A stretch of 53,843 bases of DNA from an uncultured Acidobacteriota bacterium. GTDB taxonomy: Bacteria; Acidobacteriota; Terriglobia; Terriglobales; CAINCZ01. Both the position numbers and the translations under genes were made by a program. The DNA is taken from the NCBI GenBank assembly GCA_903847195.1, contig CAINCZ010000116.1, positions 1 to 53,843 on the forward strand, in the 5' to 3' direction. The first letter of the stretch is position 1; the number at the start of each line of letters is the position of its first letter. A model generated the notes under the pieces. That model was not told where the DNA came from and searched no databases. It worked only from the letters and a program-made list of their open reading frames with translations. Below, piece by piece: positions 1-8,102 of this stretch.

Positions 1-13
1 AACTCTCGTTTGA
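1..13 (-). rRNA. 16S rRNA gene, extreme 5' end (partial)
   Basis: Read on the minus strand, the left edge of the window ends in TTTCAAACGAGAGTT, which matches the conserved start of bacterial 16S rRNA (E. coli GAAGAGTTTGATC) up to the point where the window stops. Only about 13 bases of the gene are present. The call rests on this short match and on the boxA, leader stem-loops and strong tandem promoters upstream of it on the same strand. The rest of the rRNA operon lies outside the window. Confidence 0.7.
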
Positions 14-50
14 AACCTGTCGCGCCTCCGACGGGTAGAAGGAGACGCTC

Positions 51-127
51 GCCTCCCCTTGCTCGAAAGCAAGTGAGGCTCTTACCTTGTGAGAATGCTC
101 GGACTCCAATGCTCCGCGCGTTCTCAC
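51..127 (-). other. rRNA leader stem-loops
   Basis: Two inverted repeats lie between boxA and the 16S start. The first (51-79) has an outer GCCTC/GAGGC stem and an inner perfect CTTGCT/AGCAAG stem closed by a CGAA tetraloop. The second pairs GTGAGAATGC (89-98) with GCGTTCTCAC (118-127), ten pairs including one G-U. In a 16S leader such structures usually serve processing or antitermination. The exact role here is inferred. Confidence 0.5.
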
Positions 128-146
128 GACTGGCACGTTCATGCAA

Positions 147-160
147 TTTGTCAAAGAGCT
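147..160 (-). promoter_or_regulatory. boxA antitermination element of the rRNA leader
   Basis: The minus strand reads AGCTCTTTGACAAA, close to the bacterial boxA consensus TGCTCTTTAACA. It lies about 135 bases upstream of the 16S start, between the promoters and the gene. BoxA recruits NusB/NusE for rRNA antitermination in well-studied bacteria. The function here is inferred from sequence and position. Confidence 0.65.
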
Positions 161-413
161 GATTCGGATTCCGCCTAAGCGGGCCGGTCAGCAGCACAGC
201 AGTACAGCTTGATCTGCCGTGCGAACTTTTCGGACTCGTTGATTGTCGCGCTGAGTCTCGCGCTATCGAGGTCTCTACCCGGAACTACCGAGGAGTTCGA
301 ATCAGGCAGCTTGCTATCGCTTGCTTGCCTTAAAGCTCCGTGGCCGGAGCAACTTCAATACTTTTGGATGTATCCAAGAAGCGAACGATTCAGCTTCCAG
401 ATCATCCTCAGCA

Positions 414-442
414 TTTATATCAAGAAACCCCGCACCGGTCAA
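414..442 (-). promoter_or_regulatory. rRNA operon promoter, proximal copy
   Basis: On the minus strand a TTGACC -35 box (437-442) and a TATAAA -10 box (414-419) are separated by 17 bases. The -35 box is identical to that of the second promoter about 95 bases further upstream. Together they look like the tandem promoters typical of rRNA operons. Confidence 0.7.
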
Positions 443-506
443 ATCCACTTGCCGGCGGCAATCTTAACCTCACTTGCCTTGCCGCTTAACCTTTGCGGCT
501 TCAACT

Positions 507-536
507 GTTATATCAACGTGCCGCGGAAAAGGTCAA
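507..536 (-). promoter_or_regulatory. rRNA operon promoter, distal copy
   Basis: On the minus strand a TTGACC -35 box (531-536) and a TATAAC -10 box (507-512) are separated by 18 bases. It is the upstream member of a tandem pair driving the rRNA leader. The interval from here to the ABC transporter gene at 709 contains no protein gene I can support. Confidence 0.65.
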
Positions 537-708
537 GGGAGTGTTACAGAAAAGTTCGGTTCGCGCCGCAACGCTGCGGCTGCAATATAAGGTGCACTTA
601 AATGAGATGAATTCAGGGGCATGGTAGCCTTGTTCTTCCGTGGCGCAAGGGAAGCAGAATCCCGGCGTTGCGGCACCTCTAATTGGCAGCAATGGTCGAG
701 GCCGACAG

Positions 709-1479
709 ATGATCCGCGACGAAGCTCCGCAGAACGCCAACCTGGCTGCGCTCTCCGTCTCCGATCTCTGTAAGAGCTATGGGGCGAAGACGGCGGTCGA
801 CTGCATTAACTTTGTCGTGCGCCCGCGCGAGATTGTCGGCCTCCTGGGTCCGAATGGCGCCGGCAAGACAACGACGATCAACATGGTGCTCGGCGTTCTC
901 GAGCCCACTTCCGGCAGCATTGAGATCCAGGGGGTTGATCTGCATGCGCAGCGTTCGCGCGCGTTGGCGGCAACCAACTTTGCCGCCGTTTATGCGCCCT
1001 TGCCCGGCAATCTGACGGTGCAGGAGAACCTGCGTGTTTTCGCGATGATCTACGGCGTGAAGAAGGTTTCACAGCGGATCGCCGAGGTGCTGCACGATTT
1101 CGACCTGGAGAAGTTTCGCAACGTAAAGTGCGGAGTACTTTCTTCCGGCGAGCAGACGCGCGCCTGCCTGGCCAAGGCCATGTTGAACGATCCCAAACTG
1201 TTGTTGCTGGATGAACCAACGGCATCACTTGATCCGGCAACGGCGAAGGAGATCCGAGCGCGCATTCGTGATTTCGCACGGAATGGGACCGGCGGCGTGC
1301 TGTGGACCTCGCACAATATGTACGAGGTCGAGGAAGTCTGCGACCGCGTCCTGTTTCTTTCCCGCGGCCGCATCCTGCTGGAGGGCGATCCCCGCAGCTT
1401 GCCGGCCGAGCATGGTAAACAGACGCTGGAAGAGTTGTTCATCACCGTCGCGCGTGAGCCCCTCACGCTGGAGTCGTAG
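709..1479 (+). CDS. ABC transporter ATP-binding protein
   Basis: This is the ATPase subunit of an ABC-2 type exporter. It shows a Walker A motif (GPNGAGKTT), a signature region LSSGEQTR (a variant of LSGGQ), a Walker B motif followed by the D-loop (LLLLDEPTASLD) and an H-loop histidine (WTSHN). At about 256 residues it is a single nucleotide-binding domain of normal size. I chose ATG 709 because GAGG lies seven bases upstream and the ABC fold begins soon after. A GTG at 640 would add 23 unlikely residues. The permease gene begins three bases after the stop, so the two form one unit. The substrate cannot be told from sequence. Confidence 0.9.
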   Translation: MIRDEAPQNANLAALSVSDLCKSYGAKTAVDCINFVVRPREIVGLLGPNGAGKTTTINMVLGVLEPTSGSIEIQGVDLHAQRSRALAATNFAAVYAPLPGNLTVQENLRVFAMIYGVKKVSQRIAEVLHDFDLEKFRNVKCGVLSSGEQTRACLAKAMLNDPKLLLLDEPTASLDPATAKEIRARIRDFARNGTGGVLWTSHNMYEVEEVCDRVLFLSRGRILLEGDPRSLPAEHGKQTLEELFITVAREPLTLES

Positions 1480-1482
1480 CGA

Positions 1483-2283
1483 ATGTACCTGCCTCGCGTC
1501 GCCGCCATCGTGCTGCGCCAGTTCTACCTGATTCGCGGCAGCATCTCGCGCGTGATGCCAATTTTTATCTGGGCCGCCGTGGACATGGTGCTCTGGGGCT
1601 TCATGAGCCGCTATCTGAACGGCGTGCTGTCCACTTTCAACTTCGTCTCCACGCTGCTCGGGGCCGTGCTGATGTGGGACTTCTGTGCGCGGGTAATGCA
1701 GGGCGTGACTCTGGCATTTTTTGAGGACGTCTGGTCGCGCAACTTCCTGAACTTCTTCGCCACGCCGCTCACGATCTCCGAGTACCTCGGGGGACTCGTG
1801 CTGTCCAGCATCGGCAGCAGTGCGCTCGGAGTGGTGGCGATGCTGGGGCTGGCGATGGGGGTGTTTGGCCTGTCGTTCTTCGCCTACGGGCTGATGCTGG
1901 TCCCCTTTTTCCTGGTGCTGTTCCTGTTCGGCATCGCCCTGGGCATCGCTGCTGCCGGAATGGTATTGCGGCTTGGTCCGGCTTCCGAGTGGTTCGTGTG
2001 GCCCGTGCCCGCTCTGCTTGCGCCGTTTGCCGGTGTGTTCTATCCGCTATCGACTCTCCCTGGGTGGATGCGTGGATTCTCGCGGCTGCTTCCGCCTGCG
2101 TATGTCTTTGAGCAGATGCGCGCCATCCTGCTGCAGCAGCCAGCCTCGCTCGGCGCCTTGGCGATTGCCTTTGCGCTGGCGATGGTTTATGTGATGCTGG
2201 CGTGCTGGTTCTTCGCCCTCATGTACCGCCACGCGGTCCGTACCGGGTTGATCGCGCGCTACAGCGCCGAGAGCGTGAGCTAG
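1483..2283 (+). CDS. ABC-2 type transporter permease
   Basis: A protein of 266 residues with about six hydrophobic segments, arranged as in ABC-2 membrane subunits. A conserved-looking stretch near residues 190-205 (FAGVFYPLSTLPGW) is typical of the fifth-helix region of this family. It directly follows the ATPase gene and should form the exporter with it. The gene ends 17 bases before the convergent methyltransferase gene. Drugs, lipids or polysaccharides are all possible substrates for the family. Confidence 0.88.
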   Translation: MYLPRVAAIVLRQFYLIRGSISRVMPIFIWAAVDMVLWGFMSRYLNGVLSTFNFVSTLLGAVLMWDFCARVMQGVTLAFFEDVWSRNFLNFFATPLTISEYLGGLVLSSIGSSALGVVAMLGLAMGVFGLSFFAYGLMLVPFFLVLFLFGIALGIAAAGMVLRLGPASEWFVWPVPALLAPFAGVFYPLSTLPGWMRGFSRLLPPAYVFEQMRAILLQQPASLGALAIAFALAMVYVMLACWFFALMYRHAVRTGLIARYSAESVS

Positions 2284-2300
2284 GCAGTCAGGCTGCTCGG

Positions 2301-4175
2301 CTAGAGATCGCAAAGCTCCGCCAGGCGTGCCTGCATGGCGCGCGCCCGTTCCGCAAGACTCCTGCCGAGCGGCGCCAGCGTATGCGGCGGGCTACTTACG
2401 ACCAGCCTTTCGATTCGTGACTTGATTGCCATGCGCGCGTAGAAGAAGCGCCAGCGCTGCGCGTTAATTTGCGCGGCGAACCAGAGCAACTCTGATTCAC
2501 CCATCGCGAACCTGGGCCGCAGAATCCGCACCGCGCTCCCGCCATTGCCGCGTGCTACAAACGGCCACGGCTGCACCCCGGTTTGCCCGAAGGCAGTTAC
2601 CGTGATGCCGCCGCAGTTGAAAACATCCTCGGGCGGTGCGTCCACGAGGCGCACAATGCTGTTCGTCAAACCGCTGCTGGAGACATAAGCGATAGCTCCG
2701 GCGGGATAATGGCGTTCCCCAGCCGAGCGGCCATTCGCTATTTCGAAGAAATCGCCCAGCGCCGCCGAGCGCCCCAGTGGCAGCGGCGGAAGCTGCTGCC
2801 ACTGATTACCGAAGCCCGCCAGCACGGTTTCCGATAATTCGGGACGGTCCGCCACCGCCCCCAACATCGCTGCCAACACCGACTTCTGCTCGGCGGCAAC
2901 GGCGACTCCGTCCATATGCGACTGCGGCAGCCATTCGTGCGGGCTCCATTCGGCTCCATTCTGCAACTGCACTCCGGTTATGGTGGCCGCCAGATTGGAA
3001 ACGAAGGTACGCCCCGCAAACGTTGCTGCGAAGCAGTGCGCCACCTCAGGCAACTCGCAGCCGATGCGTTCCACGCGCCGATTCTTGAGTTTCTCAAAGC
3101 CATCGTTGACCACGCGCGCCATCATTACCAGGGCTTGAGGGCGCTGCGGCGTGTGGGCTTCGGCGAGCAGGATAGCGGCCGGAGCCGAGGTCGGATAAAA
3201 GACATCGTCCGGCACGGCGATCACCGCCAGCACCGAGTGGTGCCGCAAAAAAGTCGCGCGCCAGGCGGCATGCTCCTCGTCGGCGAAGATGCCCGCCTTC
3301 ACCAGCACGGTGCATCGCCCGCCGGGCGCGAGCGCTTCCATGGAGGCGTCGATGAAGTTCCGCTCCGGTTCGCTGCCCTGCGAAAACGGGGGATTCAGAA
3401 AGGCCCGGGTGAAGCGCCGCCGCACGGCCCCGCGGTTGGCCGCGTCGAGACAGTTGCCGGGACGAATTTCTGCGGGAGCCGTGTCTGCTGCGACTGTGTT
3501 CAGCAAAGCCAGCGCCCAGACCGTCGGATTGGTGTCGAAGCCGGCGAGCATGGGGCCCGTGATCTTCGCCGTGGAAATGGGTTGGCCTGCTGCTCGCCCG
3601 GAAGCGACTGGCTGTTCAACCTGCCGCGCTTGCGCGCGCGCGGCGACAAGGAAGCTCCCCGTACCACAGGCAACGTCGATCACCCGGTCCTGCGCGGTTA
3701 CACCCGCCAACTCAGCGCAGAAGTGCGCGATGTGCCGCGGCGTGAAGACAATGCCGAGCGCATTGTTGTCGTAGCCGTAGTGCAGGAACGCCTCATAGAA
3801 AACGGAAAATGCATCGGCTCCGCCCGACGCGGGATGCCCAGTCCAGTTTGAGAGCAACGAGGCAATGCGCCCGAGGTGCGGCAGCATTCCGGAAAAATTG
3901 GCGTCGAGCCGCAACACGTTTCTGAGCTTCTGCCTTACTGCCGGGGCGAATGGAAGCCGTCCGATCGCCTGCGCGACGCGCTGGTTGAGTTGCGGCAGGC
4001 CGATCCTGGGCGGGTCCGAAAGCACACCTTCGCGCAAGACCAACAGCAATGCGGCAACCGCCTTCACCCGCAGCGGAGCATCCACCTTGGCCTCGCAGAG
4101 GATGCGGCTGATCTCCACGGCAGCATCGTGGACCGTAACGGTTTTGGGCAAACTCGCGGTGCCAGTCTGGCTCAT
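2301..4175 (-). CDS. Solitary N6-adenine DNA methyltransferase with C-terminal specificity-like domain
   Basis: About 624 residues. The central part is an N6_Mtase (HsdM-like) domain with the S-adenosylmethionine motif DVACGTGSF near residue 170 and the catalytic NPPF near residue 263. The C-terminal 170 residues (beginning LGDFFEIANGRS) resemble an HsdS-type target recognition half. Modification and specificity thus appear fused in one chain. No HsdR, nuclease or other restriction gene is adjacent, so it may act as an orphan, possibly epigenetic, methylase. ATG 4175 is chosen because a leftward terminator sits just upstream and a longer form would read through it. Its ribosome-binding site is weak. 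Confidence 0.82.
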   Translation of the reverse strand: MSQTGTASLPKTVTVHDAAVEISRILCEAKVDAPLRVKAVAALLLVLREGVLSDPPRIGLPQLNQRVAQAIGRLPFAPAVRQKLRNVLRLDANFSGMLPHLGRIASLLSNWTGHPASGGADAFSVFYEAFLHYGYDNNALGIVFTPRHIAHFCAELAGVTAQDRVIDVACGTGSFLVAARAQARQVEQPVASGRAAGQPISTAKITGPMLAGFDTNPTVWALALLNTVAADTAPAEIRPGNCLDAANRGAVRRRFTRAFLNPPFSQGSEPERNFIDASMEALAPGGRCTVLVKAGIFADEEHAAWRATFLRHHSVLAVIAVPDDVFYPTSAPAAILLAEAHTPQRPQALVMMARVVNDGFEKLKNRRVERIGCELPEVAHCFAATFAGRTFVSNLAATITGVQLQNGAEWSPHEWLPQSHMDGVAVAAEQKSVLAAMLGAVADRPELSETVLAGFGNQWQQLPPLPLGRSAALGDFFEIANGRSAGERHYPAGAIAYVSSSGLTNSIVRLVDAPPEDVFNCGGITVTAFGQTGVQPWPFVARGNGGSAVRILRPRFAMGESELLWFAAQINAQRWRFFYARMAIKSRIERLVVSSPPHTLAPLGRSLAERARAMQARLAELCDL

Positions 4176-4268
4176 TTCTTGATCAGTGCAGCAGACACAG
4201 GAATCAACTTCAGCTTTCCATCTTGCACCGGAACGCGCAATTTGCAAGCGTGGCAAAGCCAGGGGCGC

Positions 4269-4295
4269 AAAAAGACCTCGCCCGGGAGCGAGGTC
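4269..4295 (-). terminator. Rho-independent terminator of the two-component operon
   Basis: A perfect 8-base stem (GACCTCGC/GCGAGGTC) with a CCGGGA loop is followed on the minus strand by TTTTT. It ends transcription of the kinase/regulator operon after the small protein at 4344-4829 and separates it from the methyltransferase. Confidence 0.85.
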
Positions 4296-4343
4296 AGAGG
4301 GAGACAGCATCAGGAGAGAGCCACAACTGCGAAAATCGAAGCG

Positions 4344-4829
4344 TCAAATACGCAGACGGGAACGCATGCTCTCGGCCAACTCGCACACGGTGCGCAACTT
4401 GGCCTGGGTGTCATCGGGTAGGGTGCTGGCCTGCAATGCCAACTGCGAGGACAGAAGAATTCCTGTCACAGCATTGCGAAGTTCGTTGCGCAGCGTCGCT
4501 GCTGCCGCCAGTCCGGCGATGGCCTGCTCGGCTTCGCGCCGGGCGAGCGCCATGCGAACCTCGCGGACCAGACGCTCCAGCGAACTGAGTGCGAGATTCA
4601 CGTAGACCGGCGTTGCCGTGCCGAAGTGATGGGCGAGCGCTTCCAGCGCCGCCGGATCCGAATCCACAAGGTTTTGATCAAGAATGACCGCCGAGAAATC
4701 CTTCTGTCGCAAGCGCGACAGCGCGGCGCGCGTGGTGCCCGCGCCCTCCAGTTGATCGCCGAAGGCCTTCCTTAGGGCCGCCATGCATTCCTGACCGCGT
4801 GCCGACGAGGTGACAAGTAGTAGCGCCAT
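4344..4829 (-). CDS. Degenerate receiver / DHp-like protein of the adjacent two-component operon
   Basis: About 161 residues. The first two thirds resemble a response-regulator receiver, with FSAVILDQN at the place of the phospho-acceptor strand. The last third contains LRNELRNAVTGILL, which resembles the DHp helix of histidine kinases (compare LAHDVRNLLSAVGLL in the kinase at 6415-7428). The phospho-accepting histidine is replaced by asparagine and there is no ATPase domain. It lies last in the kinase-regulator operon, about 115 bases after the regulator, and before a terminator. A modulator of that pair is plausible but inferred. ATG 4829 is chosen; a TTG at 4871 would add 14 residues. Confidence 0.65.
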   Translation of the reverse strand: MALLLVTSSARGQECMAALRKAFGDQLEGAGTTRAALSRLRQKDFSAVILDQNLVDSDPAALEALAHHFGTATPVYVNLALSSLERLVREVRMALARREAEQAIAGLAAAATLRNELRNAVTGILLSSQLALQASTLPDDTQAKLRTVCELAESMRSRLRI

Positions 4830-4943
4830 GCCTTGTTTAATTGCAAGCGAGTGGCCAAAAGCATGGCTCAATAAAATCAGCGGGTTAGCGGCGATACTGG
4901 CTCGCCGCCTTCCCGCTTTGGAACTTCAGGGCCGAACCGCAGT

Positions 4944-6344
4944 TCAGTTATGGGCTGCGTACTCCTTGAGCTTGCGGTAGAGCGTCGTCTTGCCGATGCC
5001 GAGCAGCTCCGCAGCCAGCAACTTGTCGCCGTTCAACTGCTCAATCGTGCTCAGGATTGCCTGCTTCTCCAATTCGGCCAGCGGAACAATGCGCGGGCCG
5101 CTCGGCACGCCGCGCGGGCCCTGCACCTGCGAGTTCTGCACGGCTGAGGAAAGATCGGAAGTATGCAGCAGGGGACCGGAACTCATCGTGCACGCGCGTT
5201 CGAGGCAGTTTTCGAGTTCGCGCACGTTGCCCGGCCAGTCGTAGCCCAGGATCGCCTTCATGGCTTCGTCCGTCAGCGAGTACTGAGCGTTATTGGACCG
5301 GCCCAGCCGCTCCAGAATGTGCTGTGCCAGCAGCGGGATATCCTGCCGGCGCTCTCTGAGCGGGGGGATGCGCAGGGTCAAGACATTGAGGCGGAAGTAG
5401 AGGTCGCGGCGGAACTTGCCTTCTGCGACGGCCACTTCCAGGTCACGATTTGTGGCGGCGAGAATGCGGACGTTGATCGGCACGCGCTTGGTGCTGCCTA
5501 CAGGCCGGATTTCATGCTCCTGGATGGCGCGCAGCAGCTTGGCCTGCAGGTCTACCGGCAACTCGCCGACCTCGTCGAGGAAGACGGTGCCGCCATCGGC
5601 GATTGCCAGCAGTCCGTCCTTGGCCTTCTGCGCGCCGGTAAAGGCTCCTTTCACATGGCCGAACAACTCGCTCTCGATCAGCGTCGGCACCAGCGATCCG
5701 CAATCGACCGGGATAAACGGCTTGTCCTTGAACGCGCCGGAGAAGTGAATCGAGCGCGCGACCAGTTCCTTGCCCGTGCCGCTTTCGCCGAGGATCAGGA
5801 CCGGGTGGGTGCTCTGCGCCGCCTTGGCGATGATGCGGTAGAGGCGCTCCATCTCGGGAGAGCGGCCCACGATGGCGCCAAAGCCCTGCTTGGAACGCAT
5901 CCGCTCGCGCAACGCCCGCCGCTCGGCGGCGTTCTTGACCTCGTCCGCCACGCGCTCGAGAACCGCCTTCAACTCGTCCAGCGTGAACGGCTTGGTCAGA
6001 TATTCGTATGCGCCAAGCTTCATCGCCTGCACGGCCGAGTGCACGGTGGCGTAACCGGTGATGATGATGACGAAGGCCTCGGGCCGGCGCTCCTTGACTT
6101 CGCGCAGCGCCTCCAGACCGCCCGCGCCAGGCAGCTTCAGGTCGAGCAGCACCACATCCATGGGCTGCGTCTCCAGCATCTTGTACGCGTGCTCGGCGCT
6201 GTCGGCCGTGTAGGCGTTATACCCCACCGCCTGCGCCGCCTCGCGGCAACCTTCGCGGATCGCCCGCTCGTCATCGACAATGAGTAGATTAGCTACGGCG
6301 GACTCCCGCGGTTGCATGACTGTTACTACCCCGGCTGCCTGCAT
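4944..6344 (-). CDS. Sigma-54-dependent NtrC-family response regulator
   Basis: 466 residues in the classic order. An N-terminal receiver (about 18-130) has acidic residues DDE and the phospho-acceptor in VVLLDLKLP. An AAA+ domain (about 155-385) has Walker A GESGTGKE, the GAFTGA loop that contacts sigma-54, and Walker B GGTVFLDE. A Fis-type helix-turn-helix ends the protein (LLAAELLGIGKTTLYRKL). ATG 6344 follows a strong AAGGAGG ribosome-binding site. It lies 70 bases downstream of its probable kinase. It should activate sigma-54 promoters once phosphorylated; the regulon is unknown. Confidence 0.93.
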   Translation of the reverse strand: MQAAGVVTVMQPRESAVANLLIVDDERAIREGCREAAQAVGYNAYTADSAEHAYKMLETQPMDVVLLDLKLPGAGGLEALREVKERRPEAFVIIITGYATVHSAVQAMKLGAYEYLTKPFTLDELKAVLERVADEVKNAAERRALRERMRSKQGFGAIVGRSPEMERLYRIIAKAAQSTHPVLILGESGTGKELVARSIHFSGAFKDKPFIPVDCGSLVPTLIESELFGHVKGAFTGAQKAKDGLLAIADGGTVFLDEVGELPVDLQAKLLRAIQEHEIRPVGSTKRVPINVRILAATNRDLEVAVAEGKFRRDLYFRLNVLTLRIPPLRERRQDIPLLAQHILERLGRSNNAQYSLTDEAMKAILGYDWPGNVRELENCLERACTMSSGPLLHTSDLSSAVQNSQVQGPRGVPSGPRIVPLAELEKQAILSTIEQLNGDKLLAAELLGIGKTTLYRKLKEYAAHN

Positions 6345-6414
6345 AATGCCTCCTTACCTTCGGTTCGGCAGGATGAATAACCTAACCCGGCAATCAATCC
6401 GCCGGACAAATTCT

Positions 6415-7428
6415 TTAGTCCTTGCTTGGGCCCCCTCGTGGAACCGCTGCCGCTGATGCGGCAGGCAGCACCACCTGAACTCTTGTCCCATGCCCGGGCG
6501 CACTCTCCATAGCCACGCTTCCGCCGTGGTGAGCCACGATGGAGTGCACGATGGCGAGCCCGAGCCCGATCCCCCCAGAACCTTTGGTGGTAAAGAACGG
6601 CAAAAAAGCCGAAGCCAGTGCGGCCTTGTCCATACCGCAACCCGTGTCGGCCAAGCTGATAACGATGTGGCGTCCGGAATGGAGGGGGGCGCCGATGCCC
6701 GACCACTGCTTTGCCTCGTCTGCGCTGACCTGCCAAGCCCGTGTCTCGATCGTCAGCCGCCCGCCCTGCGGCATGGCATCCCGCGCATTGACGGCCAGAT
6801 TCAGGATCACCCTCTCCATTTGCCGGGGATCGGCATGAATCCGCGCCGACGGGGTATGAGCGCGAACGACCAACTCCACCCGCTCGCCGCACACGTGCTC
6901 GAGCAGATGGCTCATCTCCCGGAGCATGCGATCGGCGCATAAGATCACCGGTTCGGTGCGCCGCGTACCGGGCATCAACTGCCGCACCAGATCAATCCCG
7001 CGCATGGAAGTGGAATGAATCTCTCGTGCGTAACGCTGCTGGACTGCCGAGAGCGGCTCCGTGCGCAGCAGGAGGTCGCTCAGAAGGCCGACCGCCGAAA
7101 GCAGATTCCGGACGTCATGTGCCAGTCCAGCCGTCAATTCCTCGGGCGCTTCGGGCCAGGTGACCGATTTTGACGCCGGCGCGATCATGGCCTCCCGATT
7201 CAAACCAGCAACCGCGCCAGCGACCGGTGCGCCAGCGTTCACCGTGGGCGACTCTTCAGGCAGACTGCCATGGGAAACCAATTTGAAACGGCCGCACTCA
7301 GTCCTTTGGCGAACGCCATCGGCTTTCGTCCCAAGCTTGTTCCGACCACGCTTTTCGGGAAGCGGAGCGACAATCACCTGCTCCTCGACTTCCGATTGCG
7401 TCCGGTCGTGCTCGGTCAACAAAGGCAT
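6415..7428 (-). CDS. Soluble sensor histidine kinase
   Basis: 337 residues. The DHp region carries the phospho-acceptor in LAHDVRNLL. The ATPase domain shows the N box (VILNLAVNARDAMPQGG), the G1 box (DTGCGMD) and the F/G2 region (FFTTKGSGGIGLGLAIV). No transmembrane segment or recognisable sensor domain is present; the first 95 residues are low-complexity and unassigned. An NtrB-like cytosolic kinase is the likely type. It is first in an operon with the NtrC-type regulator. The start at ATG 7428 has no clear ribosome-binding site, so the true N-terminus could be further downstream. Confidence 0.88.
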   Translation of the reverse strand: MPLLTEHDRTQSEVEEQVIVAPLPEKRGRNKLGTKADGVRQRTECGRFKLVSHGSLPEESPTVNAGAPVAGAVAGLNREAMIAPASKSVTWPEAPEELTAGLAHDVRNLLSAVGLLSDLLLRTEPLSAVQQRYAREIHSTSMRGIDLVRQLMPGTRRTEPVILCADRMLREMSHLLEHVCGERVELVVRAHTPSARIHADPRQMERVILNLAVNARDAMPQGGRLTIETRAWQVSADEAKQWSGIGAPLHSGRHIVISLADTGCGMDKAALASAFLPFFTTKGSGGIGLGLAIVHSIVAHHGGSVAMESAPGHGTRVQVVLPAASAAAVPRGGPSKD

Positions 7429-8043
7429 ACGGCACTGGTCCAGTCAGTCGTTTCGGTCCGGGAATGTGCCAACTCGGGCCAACTACAGCAGCAGAATACG
7501 TCATGCCATTTTGGAATTAAAGGACTATCTATCTGTTTTTGAAAGAGTTTCTTGCTGGCGCACAAGCGGATTAGAGGGCACAGCAGAACCGTCGAGGTAG
7601 TCGTTCCCAATGCAGGAAGGGTAGTCTTTTTCGATATTTGAAGAGTTTTTCAAATTGGAAGTGAGCCTTGGATGCCCGCGGTGTCCTCGTGAGAGCATGG
7701 GGCGGCGAATAGGGAATATGCTCCAGATGATATTGAAAATCGATTTCATCAGTCAATTGGGTTCCAGTCTGAATCTCCTGTGCTGCTTCGGCCCGATACG
7801 GCACACGTCCCGCTCACGGGTGATCGGTGTGCCACCGTTTCGGAATTTCAAGCCGGTTCAGATGGGGAGCGCTCAACCAAGGTGCCGCGGCTTGGTCAGC
7901 GGGAATGTCCGGTGCTGCTCCGGGGCAAAGCAGATGTCCCTCTTACCGGTTGCTGCGCCGTTCCCATTCCTGCGCCGGCACCCATCGCGCTGTGCCGATA
8001 ATGGCACCATTGCCGCCGCCTGCCAAAGCGGATTACAGGCAGG
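7429..8043. other. Intergenic region without a supported gene
   Basis: About 615 bases between the kinase start and the terminator of the propeller-protein gene. Short open frames on both strands show no recognisable domain or ribosome-binding site. The only structure I see is the inverted repeat at 7636-7655. The promoter of the kinase operon should lie here, but I could not assign it with confidence. Confidence 0.5.
7636..7655. repeat. Inverted repeat upstream of the kinase operon
   Basis: ATTTGAA and TTCAAAT form perfect 7-base arms around a 6-base spacer, about 210 bases upstream of the kinase start. The distance would suit an upstream activator site of an NtrC-type regulator. This role is speculative. 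Confidence 0.35.
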
Positions 8044-8070
8044 AAAAAGGCCGCCCTGTCAGGCGGCCTT
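8044..8070 (-). terminator. Rho-independent terminator
   Basis: A 9-base stem AAGGCCGCC/GGCGGCCTT with a 6-base loop runs into TTTTT on the minus strand, about 30 bases after the stop of the propeller-protein gene. It probably ends the 14497-8103 operon. Confidence 0.85.
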
Positions 8071-8102
8071 CCTCATTTGAAATAATCGCGCCTTATTTGT
8101 TC

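Noticed and set aside
290..315. GTTCGAATC resembling a tRNA T-loop
   Set aside because: The flanking bases do not form a T-stem, and no acceptor stem, anticodon arm or D-arm can be built around it.
209..601. Open frame of 130 codons on the plus strand at the left end
   Set aside because: It lies antisense to the rRNA leader and covers both rRNA promoters; it has no ribosome-binding site or recognisable domain.
7475..7515. TGGCAT...CTGC on the minus strand as a sigma-54 promoter for the kinase gene
   Set aside because: The GG and GC elements are 13 bases apart rather than the required 10.
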